NCBI GenBank assembly: GCA_037043015.1
Contig: CM073321.1
Span: 11,602,001 to 11,666,000, forward strand
Reading direction: 5' to 3'
From: Bryum argenteum
Lineage: Eukaryota > Streptophyta > Bryopsida > Bryales > Bryaceae
Length of the DNA stretch: 64,000 bases
The translations under genes were made by a program, and so were the position numbers. The notes below the pieces were generated by a model. That model searched no databases, was not told where the DNA came from, and worked only from the letters and a program-made list of their open reading frames with translations. Shown one piece after another: positions 1-13,298 of the stretch. Positions within the stretch are counted from its first letter, which is position 1. The number at the start of each line of letters is the position of its first letter.

Positions 1-654
1 AGCAGATCGTCCAAGCCTTGCAAGAGAGCTTCAAAGAGGCTCAGAAACTCTTGCGAATACTAAACAAGACCCCTTCATGTGTTGCCAATAAAAAAGAGTG
101 GTTTTTTTCCCCATGGAAGCTTGAAAAGGCGGACAGTAAGCACTTAGCATTTGTGCCAGGCAGATCACCTAACACATAATTCATTATAATGGGAATATTC
201 AAATTATCATCAAATAACATATTTCGTTAAAGTGAGAATATTTCTATTATCATCGACCTAAATCCCACAAAAAGGACTTCAGCTCGACCTAAAGTGCAAA
301 ATAAGAAACTCAAAACTCTCTAATATAAGCAAACCATCCCATTAAAACAAGAAACTCAACTATATTGAGAACATATATTTGGAATGGTCAAAACACATTC
401 CATATCTAATCTACAAAGAATAGCACATCAGAACGGAAAACACATTAAAATGAGAAATCATCACAATGTCAAATATTACATATAGTTCTAAAGATACGAT
501 TCTATTTAAAATATCAGTTACAATACAGTGCTACTACAAAAAAAATTACACCAATCTACTTATCTGATTCTGCCTAAAACGAGAAAGCTCTAAACAACTT
601 CAACGTTGTTGAGCTTAAATCCAATTCGAGAAAAAATTATGGACGAGCCCTTGC
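1..654. other. AT-rich flank without a gene
   Basis: No coding signal is visible. The stretch contains one half-site of the TTTAGGTCGA-type motif seen elsewhere (TCGACCTAAAT near 253). A segment of about 40 bp at 167-206 (around TATAATGGGAATATTCA) is closely similar to 7842-7879 in the AT-rich loop further on. It probably contains the 3' flank of the minus-strand transposase-like gene that follows. Confidence 0.5.
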
Positions 655-899
655 CCACTTTGTCCTCCATAATAGCTAAAGCCGCGATTGACTATTCAGG
701 TCGACGTGAGCTAAATACCAATGTCTTCAGTGATCAAAATGTTTATTCCTCCTCCGCCTCAAAACCCAAAATACTTTGTTGCTCTTATCCACTTTGTCCT
801 CCATAATAGCTAAAGCCGCGATTGACTATATAGGTCGACGTGACCTAAATACCAATGTCTTGAGTGATCAAAAATTTTATTCATCCTCGACCTCAAAAC
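655..899. repeat. Direct duplication, two copies of about 111 bp
   Basis: Copy 1 is 655-765 and copy 2 is 789-899, offset 134 bp, with only a handful of differences. Copy 2 includes the last codons and stop of the minus-strand transposase-like gene ending at 877, so the duplication copied the gene's 3' end and flank. Each copy contains the motif AGGTCGACGTGA(C/G)CTAAAT (about 831-849 in copy 2). Confidence 0.85.
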
Positions 900-3768
900 G
901 CAGAATACTTTGTTTGATGATAGTAACCTGTTGCTCAGATATTGAGATTGTTGGACGTTGAGAACCAGCTTTGGTACTCGATTTCCATGCTGTAAAAATA
1001 GCACCAACATAAAGCCAGACCGGGTCATGGCTGTCATCAAAAACCCATTTAAAATTCTTTTGTGTGTCCCAGCCGACATAGGTATCTTGAACAAGAGCGC
1101 GCTTGCTAAAAGGTTTAAAAAATTGAATTTGAATACATCCCGGATTGTTGCGATCTACATCGAAATCAGTCAAAGCCCGCGCAATCCAAAAGGGTCGAGC
1201 ATCTCCATCTGCAGGACGTAAAGCCAAATATTAGCCTGCATAAACATCTCGACCAACGCGAAATGACTCTCTTGGTTTATCACACAATCGGCCAATAAAA
1301 TGGGGATCTTGCCCATATTCCTCGCGTAATTCGCCAGTGTTCAGATATTCTCGAATCAACGGTACTCGAGACAAAGGCCAACATCCATTCTTCAAAGTAG
1401 AAGAAACCTCCATGGGCGCCAACAATAAATCATTGACTGCACGCCAATATCGTAAAACGGAATCATGTCGTCGAAGAAACTCTCCTGACAAGTCTTGGGC
1501 ACATGAAGTTTCCCACAACTTAATGAAACCTGATATACCTTTCACAATTTCATCAAGATTCCTCATAGGAATTGACGCTAGAGGCTTCATTTCTCCCGTA
1601 GGCAATAGAGGCATACCAGTAATAGAATTCTCTTTCCACAATTTTAATCCTTCACTTGTCAATGGAAGCCACTCATTGTTAGAACATAACATCTTGTACT
1701 TCATCATGGGCCACCCGTTGTCATGTTTGAAAAATTTAAATTGTTGCCCTTCAGAATGACCAACAAGAACTTCGTCTTTAGAAGCGATGAAATCCTTGAT
1801 ATATCCTTTAAAATCGGGAATCTCCTCAATCAAATGCAGAATAACTGGGAGTGCCTCAGCATCCATGAACGATTTCATCAGGAGAGGAATCGTAAAATAG
1901 TCATTCTCCTTTAAAATCATACTCCAACGTCCAAACAGAGCGTTAACGTAAATTTCACCGAAAACGCCCATATGTACCAGAAGGAACCAAAAGCAAAACA
2001 TGAACCAATTTTTGTTATCGGAGGCGGCGTTGTTCAGTTGCACATGTAAAACTGGAGGAAGGGATTCCGTAGCTCCTGTTGACTCACTCTCAGGCAAAAG
2101 AGAGTTCAAACAAGCATCTTTTCCGACAAGCAATGCCTCAAACAACGGATGCGTTCCAGATCCAGCAAACAATGACTTGGAATGTGATATCGGAACTCCT
2201 TCTAAATCTCGGAGAAACTTCAAAAAAGATCCAACAGTGTGATTGCAATCACTCGGATAAATGTCAAGTCCATAGTGAGCATAACGAACATCGCAATGCC
2301 CGTGAGCAATCATTCCCGTCACAGCAATAGGAAGTTTCATAAGTGCATCATTTGTTTTTGTTTTGTGAGAAAACAAAGGACAAGCCGTTTTCGCATGATC
2401 CATTTTGTCGTGGATAATGCAAAGAACATCTTTGGGCCTTTGAATAGATAAAGAGCGGTTTGTATAATAATACTCACGATGTGTTCGCTGATGGTCCAAG
2501 TGCAGTTTAAGCTTTTTGATCCACATGTTCTCTTCACTTGAATCTAGCACCATGGACTTGATCATGGTCTCAAGTTTATCACACGTTGCACATCGCGCAA
2601 AATTGTCTCCGGGTGCTTTCTTCGAATACTCGGAGAATACTGTTCGCCTAATCTTGCTGAGAGTACTTTGCGCGATGAATTTCAGCCCCAACCTCTCGTT
2701 GATGAGATTGATATCTGGGATCGTATCTTTCCATTTGAAGGAGGAAGGCAATGACCGTGATACTACTTTGAGTCCATTACTCAGCATCTTCGCGGCATAT
2801 GATCAGCTGCGTTGTCGATTAACACTTTAAGCGTTGCAGCAGCTTGCTTCACATGAAGTCGTGGTTTCTTGGAGCCAACATTCCCGTGATGTTGAGCCCG
2901 TAAGCCAGCAGCCGCCTCTGCTTTCTTCCTGTAAAACGTTGCAGGACGAACTCCAGTAATATTCTGCCAAGCTCGAGCACAAATATCAATACCTTCCGTT
3001 GTAACCATCATACTCCCGTTAGCAGTTTTATGAAATCGATGATGTACATCAATCTTAAAGTGCGCCTTGAACTTAAAATCTGAAGACTCGTACATCTGCT
3101 TTCTCAAGGTCAAAATCTTTTGGCGAGGGAATGGCTGACAACAATTTTTACTGCAACACTTCATACGTGCAACCAAATTGACAGACTCTACGGTCAATAG
3201 TTGCTCTTCCCTCCTAGTTCTGTGGATCTTAGGATGTCTTTCTCCCAAAGTATACGGACGAACTCCTTTCCTCTTCGGTTGATCTCGAGCATAAACCGCA
3301 ATATTGTATTGCTCCCAATACAAATGATTAAGTAAAGACCAATTGTCATGAATGGCGTGGCTAAGATCCCATTTTAATGACTGAAATATTGTATCAGAAG
3401 GCAGAAACTCTAAATCCAAGCACTTTTCAATCTGAACAACTACTTGATCATCTCGCAAAGGCTCGTCATCGGAGCCCAGTACACAATCAGACCCAACACT
3501 TTGACAAATACCCTCTGCAACAATGGCCCCTCCAGGATGCAATAGTATCAAAAATTTGGTTATCCATTTGCATCTCGGGAGTCCAGGCAATCCTTCAAAC
3601 GATCCGGCAGAACGAGCTCAACATCTTCCAAATCCTAATAACTAAAAAACAATTATGTTAAACAAGGAACCACCATAGACGTCGATGGAAACAAAGCCCT
3701 GAAGATTATAATACCTCTGAAAAAAGACCTCGATTGTCCCAGTCGTCATCGGACGCACTACTCGCCAT
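877..3768 (-). pseudogene. Decayed DDE-transposase-like gene
   Basis: A likely first exon (3768-3715, acidic N-terminus, donor GTAT) is followed by an acceptor at 3635. The main body runs 3590-2781, then changes frame into 2787-1231, and continues in the same frame through an in-frame TAA (about 1232) to 877. Visible marks are a cysteine-rich CCSKNCC segment, a CATCDKLE motif, the signature CIIHDKMDHAKT (about 2385-2420), and a C-terminal block ADGDARPFWIARAL. I recognise this layout (Cys pair, then an I-I-D-x-M-D-x-x-K-T motif) from large families of uncharacterised transposase-like proteins in algae, oomycetes and animals; the DDE assignment is by recollection of that pattern. It has one frameshift and one nonsense codon, so it is a dead copy. 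Terminal inverted repeats were not found. Confidence 0.6.
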
Positions 3769-4029
3769 GTAGAGCGGTCACGCCCTGATTATAGCTCCGT
3801 GAATATGCTATACAACATCTCAAAGATTCAAATAACCATTAGAAAAATGAACACGCAAACATGATATCTCAAAACATGCTGAGAAAAACCTAAGGAAGTA
3901 GTATTTAGCTCGACTGGACTTAATTTCCTACCTAATATACTAGTTTATAAATAATCATTTAACATCCAATACGAACGATCTAAACCATTAGACTGTTGAC
4001 ATAGCTCGAAACAATAACTTAAACAAATA
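3769..4029. other. Intergenic, upstream of the transposase-like gene
   Basis: This short AT-rich spacer would hold the promoter of the minus-strand gene. I see no clear TATA box or other element. Confidence 0.4.
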
Positions 4030-4965
4030 CCGTGCGTTTAGGATGCATCGACCTAAACAGATCGGGTTTACCAGGCAGCGATCTAAACACTCTGCATCTA
4101 TATGGGATCAACCTAAATACTGCGTTTAACAGACAGCGACCTAACCACTGCCTTTATTTGGGATCGACACAAAATCGCGCACATTTTAGCGGCGACCCTA
4201 AACACTGCGTTTAGCAAACAAATGACCTAACACTACGATCGATTCATGAGAGAGTTCTTACCATCGCTTTTAGAAGGCAAAGAACCTAAACAAAGATGCG
4301 TTACGCGGCGAGACCTACACACCGAGCGCTTAGCAGGCAGGGACCTAATCACTGAATGTATAGCAGGCAGTGACCTGTACACTGATTGTTTTGAGGGAGC
4401 GACCTGAACATTGCGTTCGGTTGGAGGCGACCTGAATAGTGCGTTTAGCAGGCAGCGACCTAAATACTTTAAGTTAAACAGGCATCAACCTACACACCGT
4501 GTGCTTACCAGACAGCGACCTTGTATCTGTGCGTTTAGCAGACAACGACCTAACACTGCGTTTAGATGGGAGAGTACTCAACACTGTGCGTTTAGCAGGG
4601 AGCGTTCAAACACTGCGTTCAGTTGGGAGAGTACTAACCACTGTGAGTTTATCAAGTAGCGACCTAAACACTGCGTTCAACAGGCATCGACCTACACACC
4701 GTGCGTTAAGCGGGTAGCGACCTAAACACTGCGTTCAATAGGCATCGACCTACACACCGTGCGTTAAGCGGGTAGCGACCTAAAATCTATGCGATTAGCA
4801 GGCACCTACCTAAAGCTGTGCGTTTAGCAGGCTGCGACCTAAAAGGTGTGCGTTTAGCAGGCTGCGACCTAAAAGGTGTGCGTTTAGCAGGCTGCGACCT
4901 AAAAGGTGTGCGTTCAGAAGGCTGCGACCTAAAAGCTGTGCGTTTAGCTCGTAAAATAGGAAATA
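4030..4965. repeat. 30-bp satellite, left arm
   Basis: Degenerate copies of a unit reading roughly GTGCGTTTAGCAGGCNGCGA then CCTAAA recur throughout. Between about 4812 and 4930 four near-perfect 30-bp units stand in a row; copies are irregular further left. Each unit contains a small inverted repeat, GTTTAG...CTAAAC. It is not a CRISPR array, because there are no unique spacers. Open frames across it are repeat artefacts. Confidence 0.85.
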
Positions 4966-5582
4966 CCTGATTTTGCGACCTAAATGCACACCCATCGACC
5001 TTAATGCACAATGAAAAATGTAGAGCGCGGAGAGTCGAAAAATGCAAGATCAGATTGGAATTGAAATGCAAATGCGTAAGAAATCGGGATTGCGTATGCA
5101 AATTGCGTACCTGCTAAGAGTGGAGAGAGGAAAAGCAAGCGCGCTTGAACTGCTGAGACCCTAGCCGCAAATCAGGGATCAATACAAGTACGACCTAATC
5201 GCAGCAGAAACCCCAGCTCAATCGCAGCAGTAGAAACCCCAGCTCAATCGCAGCAGTAGAAACCCCACCTCAATCGCAGCTCAATCGCAGCTCAATCGTT
5301 GTAGTAGAAACCCTAGCTCAATCGCTGGCATGCTTGAGTAGCGCTGAGCGCCGCATGAAGGTCGGGCGAGCGCCGGTCGTCAGGCGGTGAGCGAGCGAGC
5401 CACCGGGGCCCTTGGTCGGGTAATGCGAGGCGGGAAGCCCATTCGAAATCGGGCGGGAAGCTCGCGCCAACGGGCGGCGGGCTGCCCTGCGCCTTGATGG
5501 TGCCCGCTGCCCGGCCTACCCTACGCGACGTGGCGGCGCGGGGCTGCTGCCCGGGGGTGCCCGGGGGTGCCCGCTGCCCCAG
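4966..5582. repeat. Inner part of left inverted arm
   Basis: A unique block (4966-5200) is followed by tandem copies of AATCGCAGCAGTAGAAACCC (about 5195-5320) and a GC-rich block ending in repeated GGGGGTGCCC. The reverse complement of each part lies in the right arm. The sharp change from GC-rich to very AT-rich at 5583 marks the arm-loop junction. Confidence 0.8.
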
Positions 5583-8500
5583 ATAAATCATATGATCAAA
5601 ATAAATTAAGTCTAAAATATATTTTAATTAAAAAATTAAGACATAATTCTGTAATGCAACTAACTTATTTGTTTCAAAATCATTGATTAAGATTTTGATT
5701 ATACATAGGCTAATAAATAATTTATTACTCTTTCTATCACACTTTCTAACGTTGTGCTGAAGTACTCACTTTAGATCAATCTCAAAATAAATGAATAAAA
5801 ATAATTCAAATCGAATCATACAATAACACATTCAAAATAACTAAATTATTCCATACCTAGAATAGTACATATACTTTACGAGTTACTAAACTTCGAGTAT
5901 TGATCATCAAATAACTCAATTAAAATCTTAGAATATTTCCCTTACAATATCTAGATTCGGATCTTAATAAACCAACTTTTAATGAAATTCTAATATATTA
6001 TAGCTATCATATCAAACTTCATTTACGAAATATTTATTTTAGTATACCACATCAAATCTAGTAAATAAATAAATTAACAAGATACAACATATTGTACGTA
6101 GGTAATAAACTTTGAATATTGCACTTACAACAATTTTAATCCTAGAATACCTCTATTAGAAATTATTAGTACTAATATATGTAGGTTACTGAACGTTATT
6201 TTCCAAATACTTAGATTAGAATATTTCAACGCTTAAAATAAATAAACACAAAAATTAGAATACTACTTATAAAATGTTTGAATCCTAATTATTCTTAGAT
6301 TACATCACCGAATTTAGCAAGAATTATGTTAATATAAGTTCATACTTATTTACTAAATACTATTTTGGTATACTTTACTCTAAATTTAATCAAACTATTA
6401 TCTATACTTGAAAAGCAAATAATTAAATATTATTTTCATACCAAAAATGATGTAACAAATATCATGTCTAAAGTTATTAGGATATGACGATTATTAAGGC
6501 TTTAAATAAAGTATAACAATTTATTTTTATAACTTTTTGAAAACTAAATCATACATATAACTTTTTAGAAAAAATTAGTATTTTCAGAAAATAAATTCAT
6601 CTAATATTGTTAACTTTAATATAGTCTTTAGCTTATTACGTATCAGTTGATATAAATTTTTTATAGATGTTACATTTTACATGTTATATTTATCAAAAAC
6701 TTATTTATTCACGAAGATAATACTTATAATTCAATGTATATTTCAAATACATAAACCAATTATAAATCATCAAAGTGAGCATAAATTTTTCTATAAAATC
6801 ATTAAAATCAAACGAAAAACAGAAGTAAAAAAATAAAACAATCAAGGTATTTTAATTTAAATAAATTTAAGAACAAATTATAATATATTTTAACAGAGTA
6901 AAATTATTCTTAAATTTTATATAATTTTATAATATTCAAATATAAATGATAAACTCAATTTCCATAAATAAATAATAAACAAAATACGTAAACACAATTT
7001 TCAACAAAAATATTTATTTTATATTAAGTTAGATATACATGTCATTCGTATTATACGATCGAGTTATTTTACGGGCTAAATATTATGTTAATATATACTT
7101 ATCTACCTGCGTCGGTTCTACCGTAGCAATAACGGTAACTTTTTTATGGCAACTTTAATATCCATACGAATACATCTTGATTAAAATTTGTCACAAAATC
7201 AAACATACACCTGATTTTTCTAAGTTATATTGAAACTCGGATCTGTTGTTTGAATGAAATTTCTGCTAAACAACTTCTATATAAAATTAGTATAATTCCG
7301 TTCGACTTATACTCTCGGTATTTCAAATGTTAGCTATTGTAAAAGCGCGACATATGCAAACCTCATTTTGCAATGCATCAGTCTTTCATCCACAACGTTT
7401 GAATAAGTAGAATAAAGCAGTTTCATGCTTACAAATGAAAACAAACGTTTTCGAAAAGTAAAAATATTATCAAAGATCTCTAAGTTGTATTGTAACTAAA
7501 AGTAAAGGTACATTAACACAAACTGAATACAAATTCATAATTATACAAGAGACAAAAATTAATATACTGTGACAATTTTTAATTAAATAACCATTTTATT
7601 CTTATCTTTAGTATTACTTATTTTACAACGTTGTATTAGATTTTAACTTTCATTCCCGAGGATTAAATAATTGAATAAACACTTGAATATTTAAGAAAAT
7701 CTATGTGTGAGAAATTGAAACTATTCTATGCTTATGTCTTAGATTATTTGACCTTGTGTAATCATAGGATTAAGATTTATGAAAAGTAACTAAAGAAATG
7801 AAAGTTTTTAGTACTGAACCTTAAGCTTAAACGTAAGCTTAAAACACGTAATTAGTTATAATGGGAATATTCAGATTATGAAATTGATGAAAATTGAGCT
7901 TCAGTTGAGCCAAATGTATTGTGTGGGTACATCTAGTTCAACTCAAGTTAAACCCACATTTATGCATCATTTAACTAAATATGGACTTTCGGCTTATTTA
8001 TGGACTTTAAAACATGGGGAGATCCCTCCATCTATGATTTTAAAATCTACATATTAAAAGAATATCTTCATGGAACCTAGATTTTAGAAATCAATTTGCA
8101 ACTATTGTTCTTAATTGTAGAACGCGCATTGTCCATATTTAGTCAAATATGTAATATTTCTCAAAATCAGTGAATGATACCATTATATTGAATTACAACA
8201 CTTCTCACAGTGAATAATAACATTATATTGAATTACAACACTATTCCTTGTTGGCTTTGGAGAAGGTGTATCCAACGGTCGTTTCTGACGTTCTTCCGAA
8301 CAATCCACTCAAGTTCGGACCTGCACCCATCCACGCGCTATCTACCTCATCAGCTATCTAAGCCAGGATCTTTCACCATGTTGTCCGGACGAAGTGACGA
8401 ACTCTTCAGAAAATCACCCCAATAAACCCCCAAGCAGCAACAATGTACATACATCCAGAGAATCCATATTGATTATTAAAATTGAAACGAATGAAACTAT

Positions 8501-11500
8501 TCGATCATAGATGATTTTCTTAATGTTTCATCAATATGGATAATTTATCTTCTGGCATGCACTTTAATACTTCCTTACATTTCTTTGAGGAAGAGAGACA
8601 CGACACTCGACTTGTGTTGAGTTTCAATTTTGTGTGAAAAGATTGCAATAAGTCTTATATATTTTGCATTCTTTTATGTTGAGGAGTGTTGAAACATTGC
8701 TACAGCTATGATAAAAGGTTGTAGAAGCGGCAAATACAAAGTTCTTTCCTACCAAGTTTGCGATTGTGTTTCTGGCATAACTAATGCGCATAGGCGAATT
8801 TCAATTTCGATACATAAGAAGATAAAGAATTATGTTTCTTTCTTTGATTTTAAATTGTGAACTGTCATTACATAAACAATGTTTTTGTTTGATATACACT
8901 GTTGCTCATTTGATATATACCGTTGCTTGTTTGATATACACAGTCGCATATAAAAACGAAAAAAAACCATGAAATCATGTTCACAAAAGAAGAAATGTAA
9001 TTTATTAGGATTTTTTTCATTTAAAAATTATTTTAATTGTAAATGCTTGCGAATATATTCAATATAGAATGAATGTTGATCAATTTTGCAATTAAATTTA
9101 AATAACTAGTATCTTAGAGAATTGTAAAATTGAAATATCTATACTTTTATGAAACAAATAAACTATTTTACTCTATTTATCAAAGAATAATATAAATTGA
9201 TACAAATTTCAAAAAAAGAAGTAAAATAGCAAATTATAAACTAAGAAAAATTATAAATTTTGATTAAACTAAAAATTAGCGTGTATAAATTATAAAATGT
9301 AATTTCTAAAATTATATCAGTATTACATCTATACGGTTTATTCTGATTAATACTGTTCAAAATGAACAAAATATTTAAAAATAATGAAAAAATAGATTAA
9401 TGAAACGAATAGAAAAATTCCATTATTTGGCTAGGTAAGTATCATGTTATGATTATTATAAAAAATAAAATAAAGAAAATTGTAGAAATGCAAAGAAATA
9501 TTATTGACATAATCGCATCTATATGTAATGTTATGAATGCAATTCATATAACTAACATTAATAAATAAGTATGGAATGAAAAAGTAGAATGTAAATGTAA
9601 TAACAGTTTAAACATTCAAAATATATTTAAAAAATGAAATAAAAGTGTTATTTTTGTTTTTTTTTTTTTTTTGAGTTTAATTTATGTAACTCATTTTATA
9701 GCAAACAATTAAAATATTAAGCATACAACTACAGTAGATGTGTAGTTACAAGTATATTAATAACAGCAAAGAGAGTTGAATTCCAGCTAATAATGACTAT
9801 ATAAAAATGATACAATTTTGACAAAAACAAACGAATAAAGCAATTATATGTAATAATTTATATGAAATGACGAGATTTTAAATGCTTGAAACTCAAGAAG
9901 TTAGAAGAAAAACTTAGATGTTTTATACAATATGAACAACATAATTATGATGAAGCATCGTCTTAAAAACTGTATTATAATCGTAAATTTTGAATTGTAT
10001 GTATTCGAACAATGTTTGTAAATTAACTATCATTTGTTTTATAGGTAATTAAGATGTGTATAATCTTTAAAATTAATCTAAAATGTTATTATTTTAAGTA
10101 GTACTTGTAAATAGTTATGATTGGCTAAAATCAGTCATTATATGATTAAATTGAAATAGACTAGAAGTACTTAATGAGGGACCTTAATATTCACGTAAAA
10201 TAGAACAAATTATTATAATAATAAAACTTTGTTGTGTTTGTGATTGAAAGGTAATTCGAACAACTTGGCAAATCAAATAGAGAACTGTAAATTGATATTT
10301 TGAACTTAACTTCTTAACGGTCGGGGCTATATTTAGCAAAATAGCACATTTCCATAGAAATTGTTTTAGATAAAAACCATTAGAAGCTATTGGAAGTTAA
10401 ATCGTACAAACTTGTAATAGACTTATCAAAGATATTGTGGACCAATATTTGAGGTCTTATAAATTGGAAGATCATAACTTATTAATATCAAAAATAAATT
10501 GCAAAATTTTATTATTTAGACTATGTTGTAAAATTGCTACTAATTTACGTATTGCAATGAAATTATAACCAATGAGATTATGTTGTTCGCATTTATCTTT
10601 ATGAGTTTTTTATTTAACAAAAATACATCAAAAAAATTTCTTGGCTGAAATAAAAGTCATGCAATCGTAGAAACTACTGAACATTTCAAAACATTGGAGG
10701 CCATTTCAAAAAATTAAGTTGAATTCTAACGGTGGATGAGAGAGATATAGTTTTTTAAGTATCATACATTCTTCATTTTTATTGTTGGCAAAACATCATT
10801 GCAAATCCAATATCAAAATCATTTGAAACAAGAAACTACACATTACAAAGTTGTTAAGGATCTCCTAAGATTTAACCATGAAAAAATAAAATCATCAAAT
10901 ATTATTTTTCATTTCACATAATTGCTTGCAATTGAAATACATGCGTTAGGCTTGGAAACCCAAAAACAAAAGTTCTCTTCTCATAAATGCATATCATTAA
11001 TTATACTTTATTGTATGAACTTGCAAATTTTACAACTCGAACTAGACGTGATTAATAACCAAACCAGGTAGGAATGTAATTTTCTTAGTTAGTAATTAGA
11101 AACAATTATCTTTGACTAAAATCAAATATTATATGATAAAATCGTAATAAAGTAGAAGTAAATAATAAGAATCCATAATAATTACGCCGCATAATCTTAG
11201 AATAAGGAAACTTTGTCGTGTTTGTGATTGAAGGCTAATTCGGAACAATCATTCTAACAAATCAATTAGAATCTTGAGAATTGAATGGCGTTTATAACTT
11301 AACAAACTTCAAATAGGTTACAAAACAAATAAAAAAGTAACTTATATAATTTGCTTATTGCTCTTCAAAAATGAGGTTCGATCATAATCCGCTTGTTTGG
11401 ACTCTTTGGGGTTAAATAAATCTCAAAAAGTGCAGTAAAGTGGTCTAGAGAATATTCTAATAATTAGAAAATTAATAAATTTGGACATTTTGTAAGTAAT

Positions 11501-11592
11501 GGAAAAAAGCATACAAAAATAAATATTGTGAATTACAGTGTTTGAATTTAACAAACTTTAGTAATAAAAAAAAACAAAAAAATTACAATACT
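5583..11592. other. AT-rich loop, six kilobases without genes
   Basis: The base composition is strongly AT-rich and I see no reading frame that looks coding. A 71-codon frame at 8210-8425 lies in a short patch of normal composition and has no recognisable motif. Small features are a direct repeat of about 25 bp (8177-8202 and 8218-8243, ATTATATTGAATTACAACAC), a T-tract near 9656-9672, and similarity of 7842-7879 to 167-206. It could be a non-autonomous filler, an eroded insertion or a matrix-attachment-like segment; nothing in the sequence decides. Confidence 0.6.
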
Positions 11593-13262
11593 ACGGCAGC
11601 GGGCACCACGGGGCAGTCGGGGCACACCGGGCAGCGGTGCCCCATCCCGTAAGGGCAGCGGGCACCACGGGGCAGCCATGGCACCCCGGGCAGCGCTGCC
11701 CCATCACGGGCGGGCAGCGGGCACCCAGGGGCAGCCCGGGCAGCGACCCAACGCCGCCTAATGTTCGTGGGGCAGCCCGAGCAGCCGCCACGTGGCCCAT
11801 ACCCTGGGCAGTTGGCGGGGTCGCCGACATCTCCCGCGCGAGCGCCCCGCCGACACTCTCGCTGTTTTTCGCTCGCATTGCCGTTTGCCGCTCCTCCCAC
11901 TCAGCTCCTCGCCATTCGTTCTTCGTGCTCCTCGCCATTGCTTCTTCGTGCTCCTCGCCATTCCTTCTTCGATCTCCTCGCCATTCGTTCTTCTTATCGT
12001 CGCAGGTCCTCCCGCCTTCGCGCATTTGCGCCGATCGTCGCGGTCTTCTTGCTGGTGCTCTACGTCGCCCTCTTAGCGCGATTGAGCTGGGGTTTCCGCT
12101 GCGATTGAGCTGGGGTTTTTACTGCTGCAATTGAGCTGCGATTGAGCTGTGTTTGAGCTGGGGTTTCTACTACTGCGATTGACTGGGGTTTTTGCTGCGA
12201 TTAGGTCATTCTTGTTTTGATTTCTAATTTGCGGCTAGGGTCTCAGCATTTCAAGCGTGCTTGCTTTTCCTCTCTCCACTCTTAGCAGGTACGCAATTTG
12301 CATACGCAATCCCGATTTCTTACGCATTTGCATTTCAATTCCAATTTGATCTTGCATTTTTCGACTCTCCGCGCTCTACATTTTACATTGTGCATTTAGG
12401 TGGATGGGTGTACATTTAGGTCGATGGGTGTGCATTTAGGTCGCAAAATCAGGTATTTCCTATTTTACGAGCTAAACGCACATCTTTTAGGTTGCAAAAA
12501 CTGGTATCTCCAATTTCACGAGCTAAACGCACAACTTTTAGGTAGTCAGGTCTAAACGCACACTTTTTTAGGTAGTCGCCCTCCTAAACGCACACTGACT
12601 CTCGCGTAGTCGCCGCTAACCCCCACGCTTCTAGGTAGTCTTTTCAAACGCACAGCTTTTAGGTAGCTGCTTTCTAAACGCACACCATTGATGTAGCTGC
12701 TTTCTAAACGAACTGCTTTTAAGTAGCACCCTGCTAAATGCACAATTTTAAAGTAGCTGCCTCCTTAAGGCATAGCTCGTACGTGGCTGCCTCCTTAACG
12801 CACAGATGTTTCGTTCATGCCTTCTTAACGCATATCTTTTAGCTAGCTCCTAGATAAACGCACATGTTTTACGTAGCACCATGCTAAACCCACAGCTTTT
12901 AGGTAGCTCCCTGCTAAATGCACATTTTTTAGGGAGCTGCCCCTTTATCGCACACCTCTTACTTAGTTGCCTCCTTAAAACACTACTGTTAGGTAGCTGC
13001 CTTCCAAATGCACTGATGTTAGGTAGATGACTTCATAGCGCACATCTCTTAGGTAGGTGCCTGCTAAACACACCTTTTTTAGGTAGATGCCTGCTAAACG
13101 CACATCTTTTAGGTAGATGCCTGCTAAACGCACATCTCTAAGTAGCTGCCTGCTTAACGCAGATATTTTAGGTAGCTGCCTCCAAAACGCACATTTGTTA
13201 GGTAGATGCCTGATATCGGACAGCTTTTAGGTAGCTGCCTGCTAAACGCACGGTTATTGCGC
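11593..13262. repeat. Right inverted arm with 30-bp satellite
   Basis: This is the reverse complement of the left arm: GC-rich block (11593-11870) with repeated GGCAGCGGGCACC, a CT-rich block with CTCCTCGCCATT repeats (11900-12000), AGCTGGGGTTT repeats (about 12080-12190), the unique block (12190-12460), then the satellite (12460-13262) with units near TTTTAGGTAGATGCCTGC then TAAACGCACATC. It ends about 12 bp before the start codon of gene A, so it forms the 5' flank of that gene. Confidence 0.8.
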
Positions 13263-13274
13263 TGAATTGCAGAC

Positions 13275-13298
13275 ATGGCTCGCACCAAGCAGACTGCT
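13275..13298 (+). other. Histone H3 N-terminal mimic (ARTKQTA)
   Basis: The first codons read Met-Ala-Arg-Thr-Lys-Gln-Thr-Ala. After removal of Met this equals residues 1-7 of histone H3, including Lys4, the site read by ADD, PHD and other H3K4 readers. The eighth residue is Thr instead of Arg and the sequence then departs from H3. It sits exactly at the start codon of an exon with a good donor site (13368), so the free N-terminal alanine of H3 would be reproduced. Confidence 0.85.

Larger units (their letters stand above)
4030..13262. mobile_element. Foldback-like element with long inverted arms
   Basis: The left arm (about 4030-5582) and right arm (about 11593-13262) are reverse complements in the same order: an outer 30-bp satellite, a unique block of about 300 bp, then a GC-rich inner block. 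The unique block at about 4960-5230 matches the reverse complement of about 12170-12440 at roughly 95% by eye, including GTATGCAAATTGCGTACC and its complement. The loop (5583-11592) is AT-rich and has no plausible gene. This resembles foldback (FB/TU-like) elements, whose inverted ends contain tandem repeats. No transposase is present, so it would be non-autonomous. I could not find a target duplication, and the outer limits are soft because the satellite degenerates outward. The loop could be a separate later insertion. Confidence 0.65.

Noticed and set aside
4030-4965. CRISPR-like array
   Set aside because: The 30-bp units are contiguous and diverged, with no unique spacers and no cas genes; it is a satellite.
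4787-5101. Open frame with LLGRSLLNAH repeats
   Set aside because: The periodic protein is produced by the 30-bp satellite whose length is a multiple of three.
5313-5591. 92-codon frame in the GC-rich arm
   Set aside because: Low-complexity Gly/Arg/Pro product of the GC-rich inner arm; no domain.
8210-8425. 71-codon frame in the AT-rich loop
   Set aside because: Short, isolated, no motif, no splice context.
11583-12134. Several overlapping frames on both strands
   Set aside because: They arise from GC-rich and CTCCTCGCC repeats of the inverted arm; overlapping in all frames is a composition effect.
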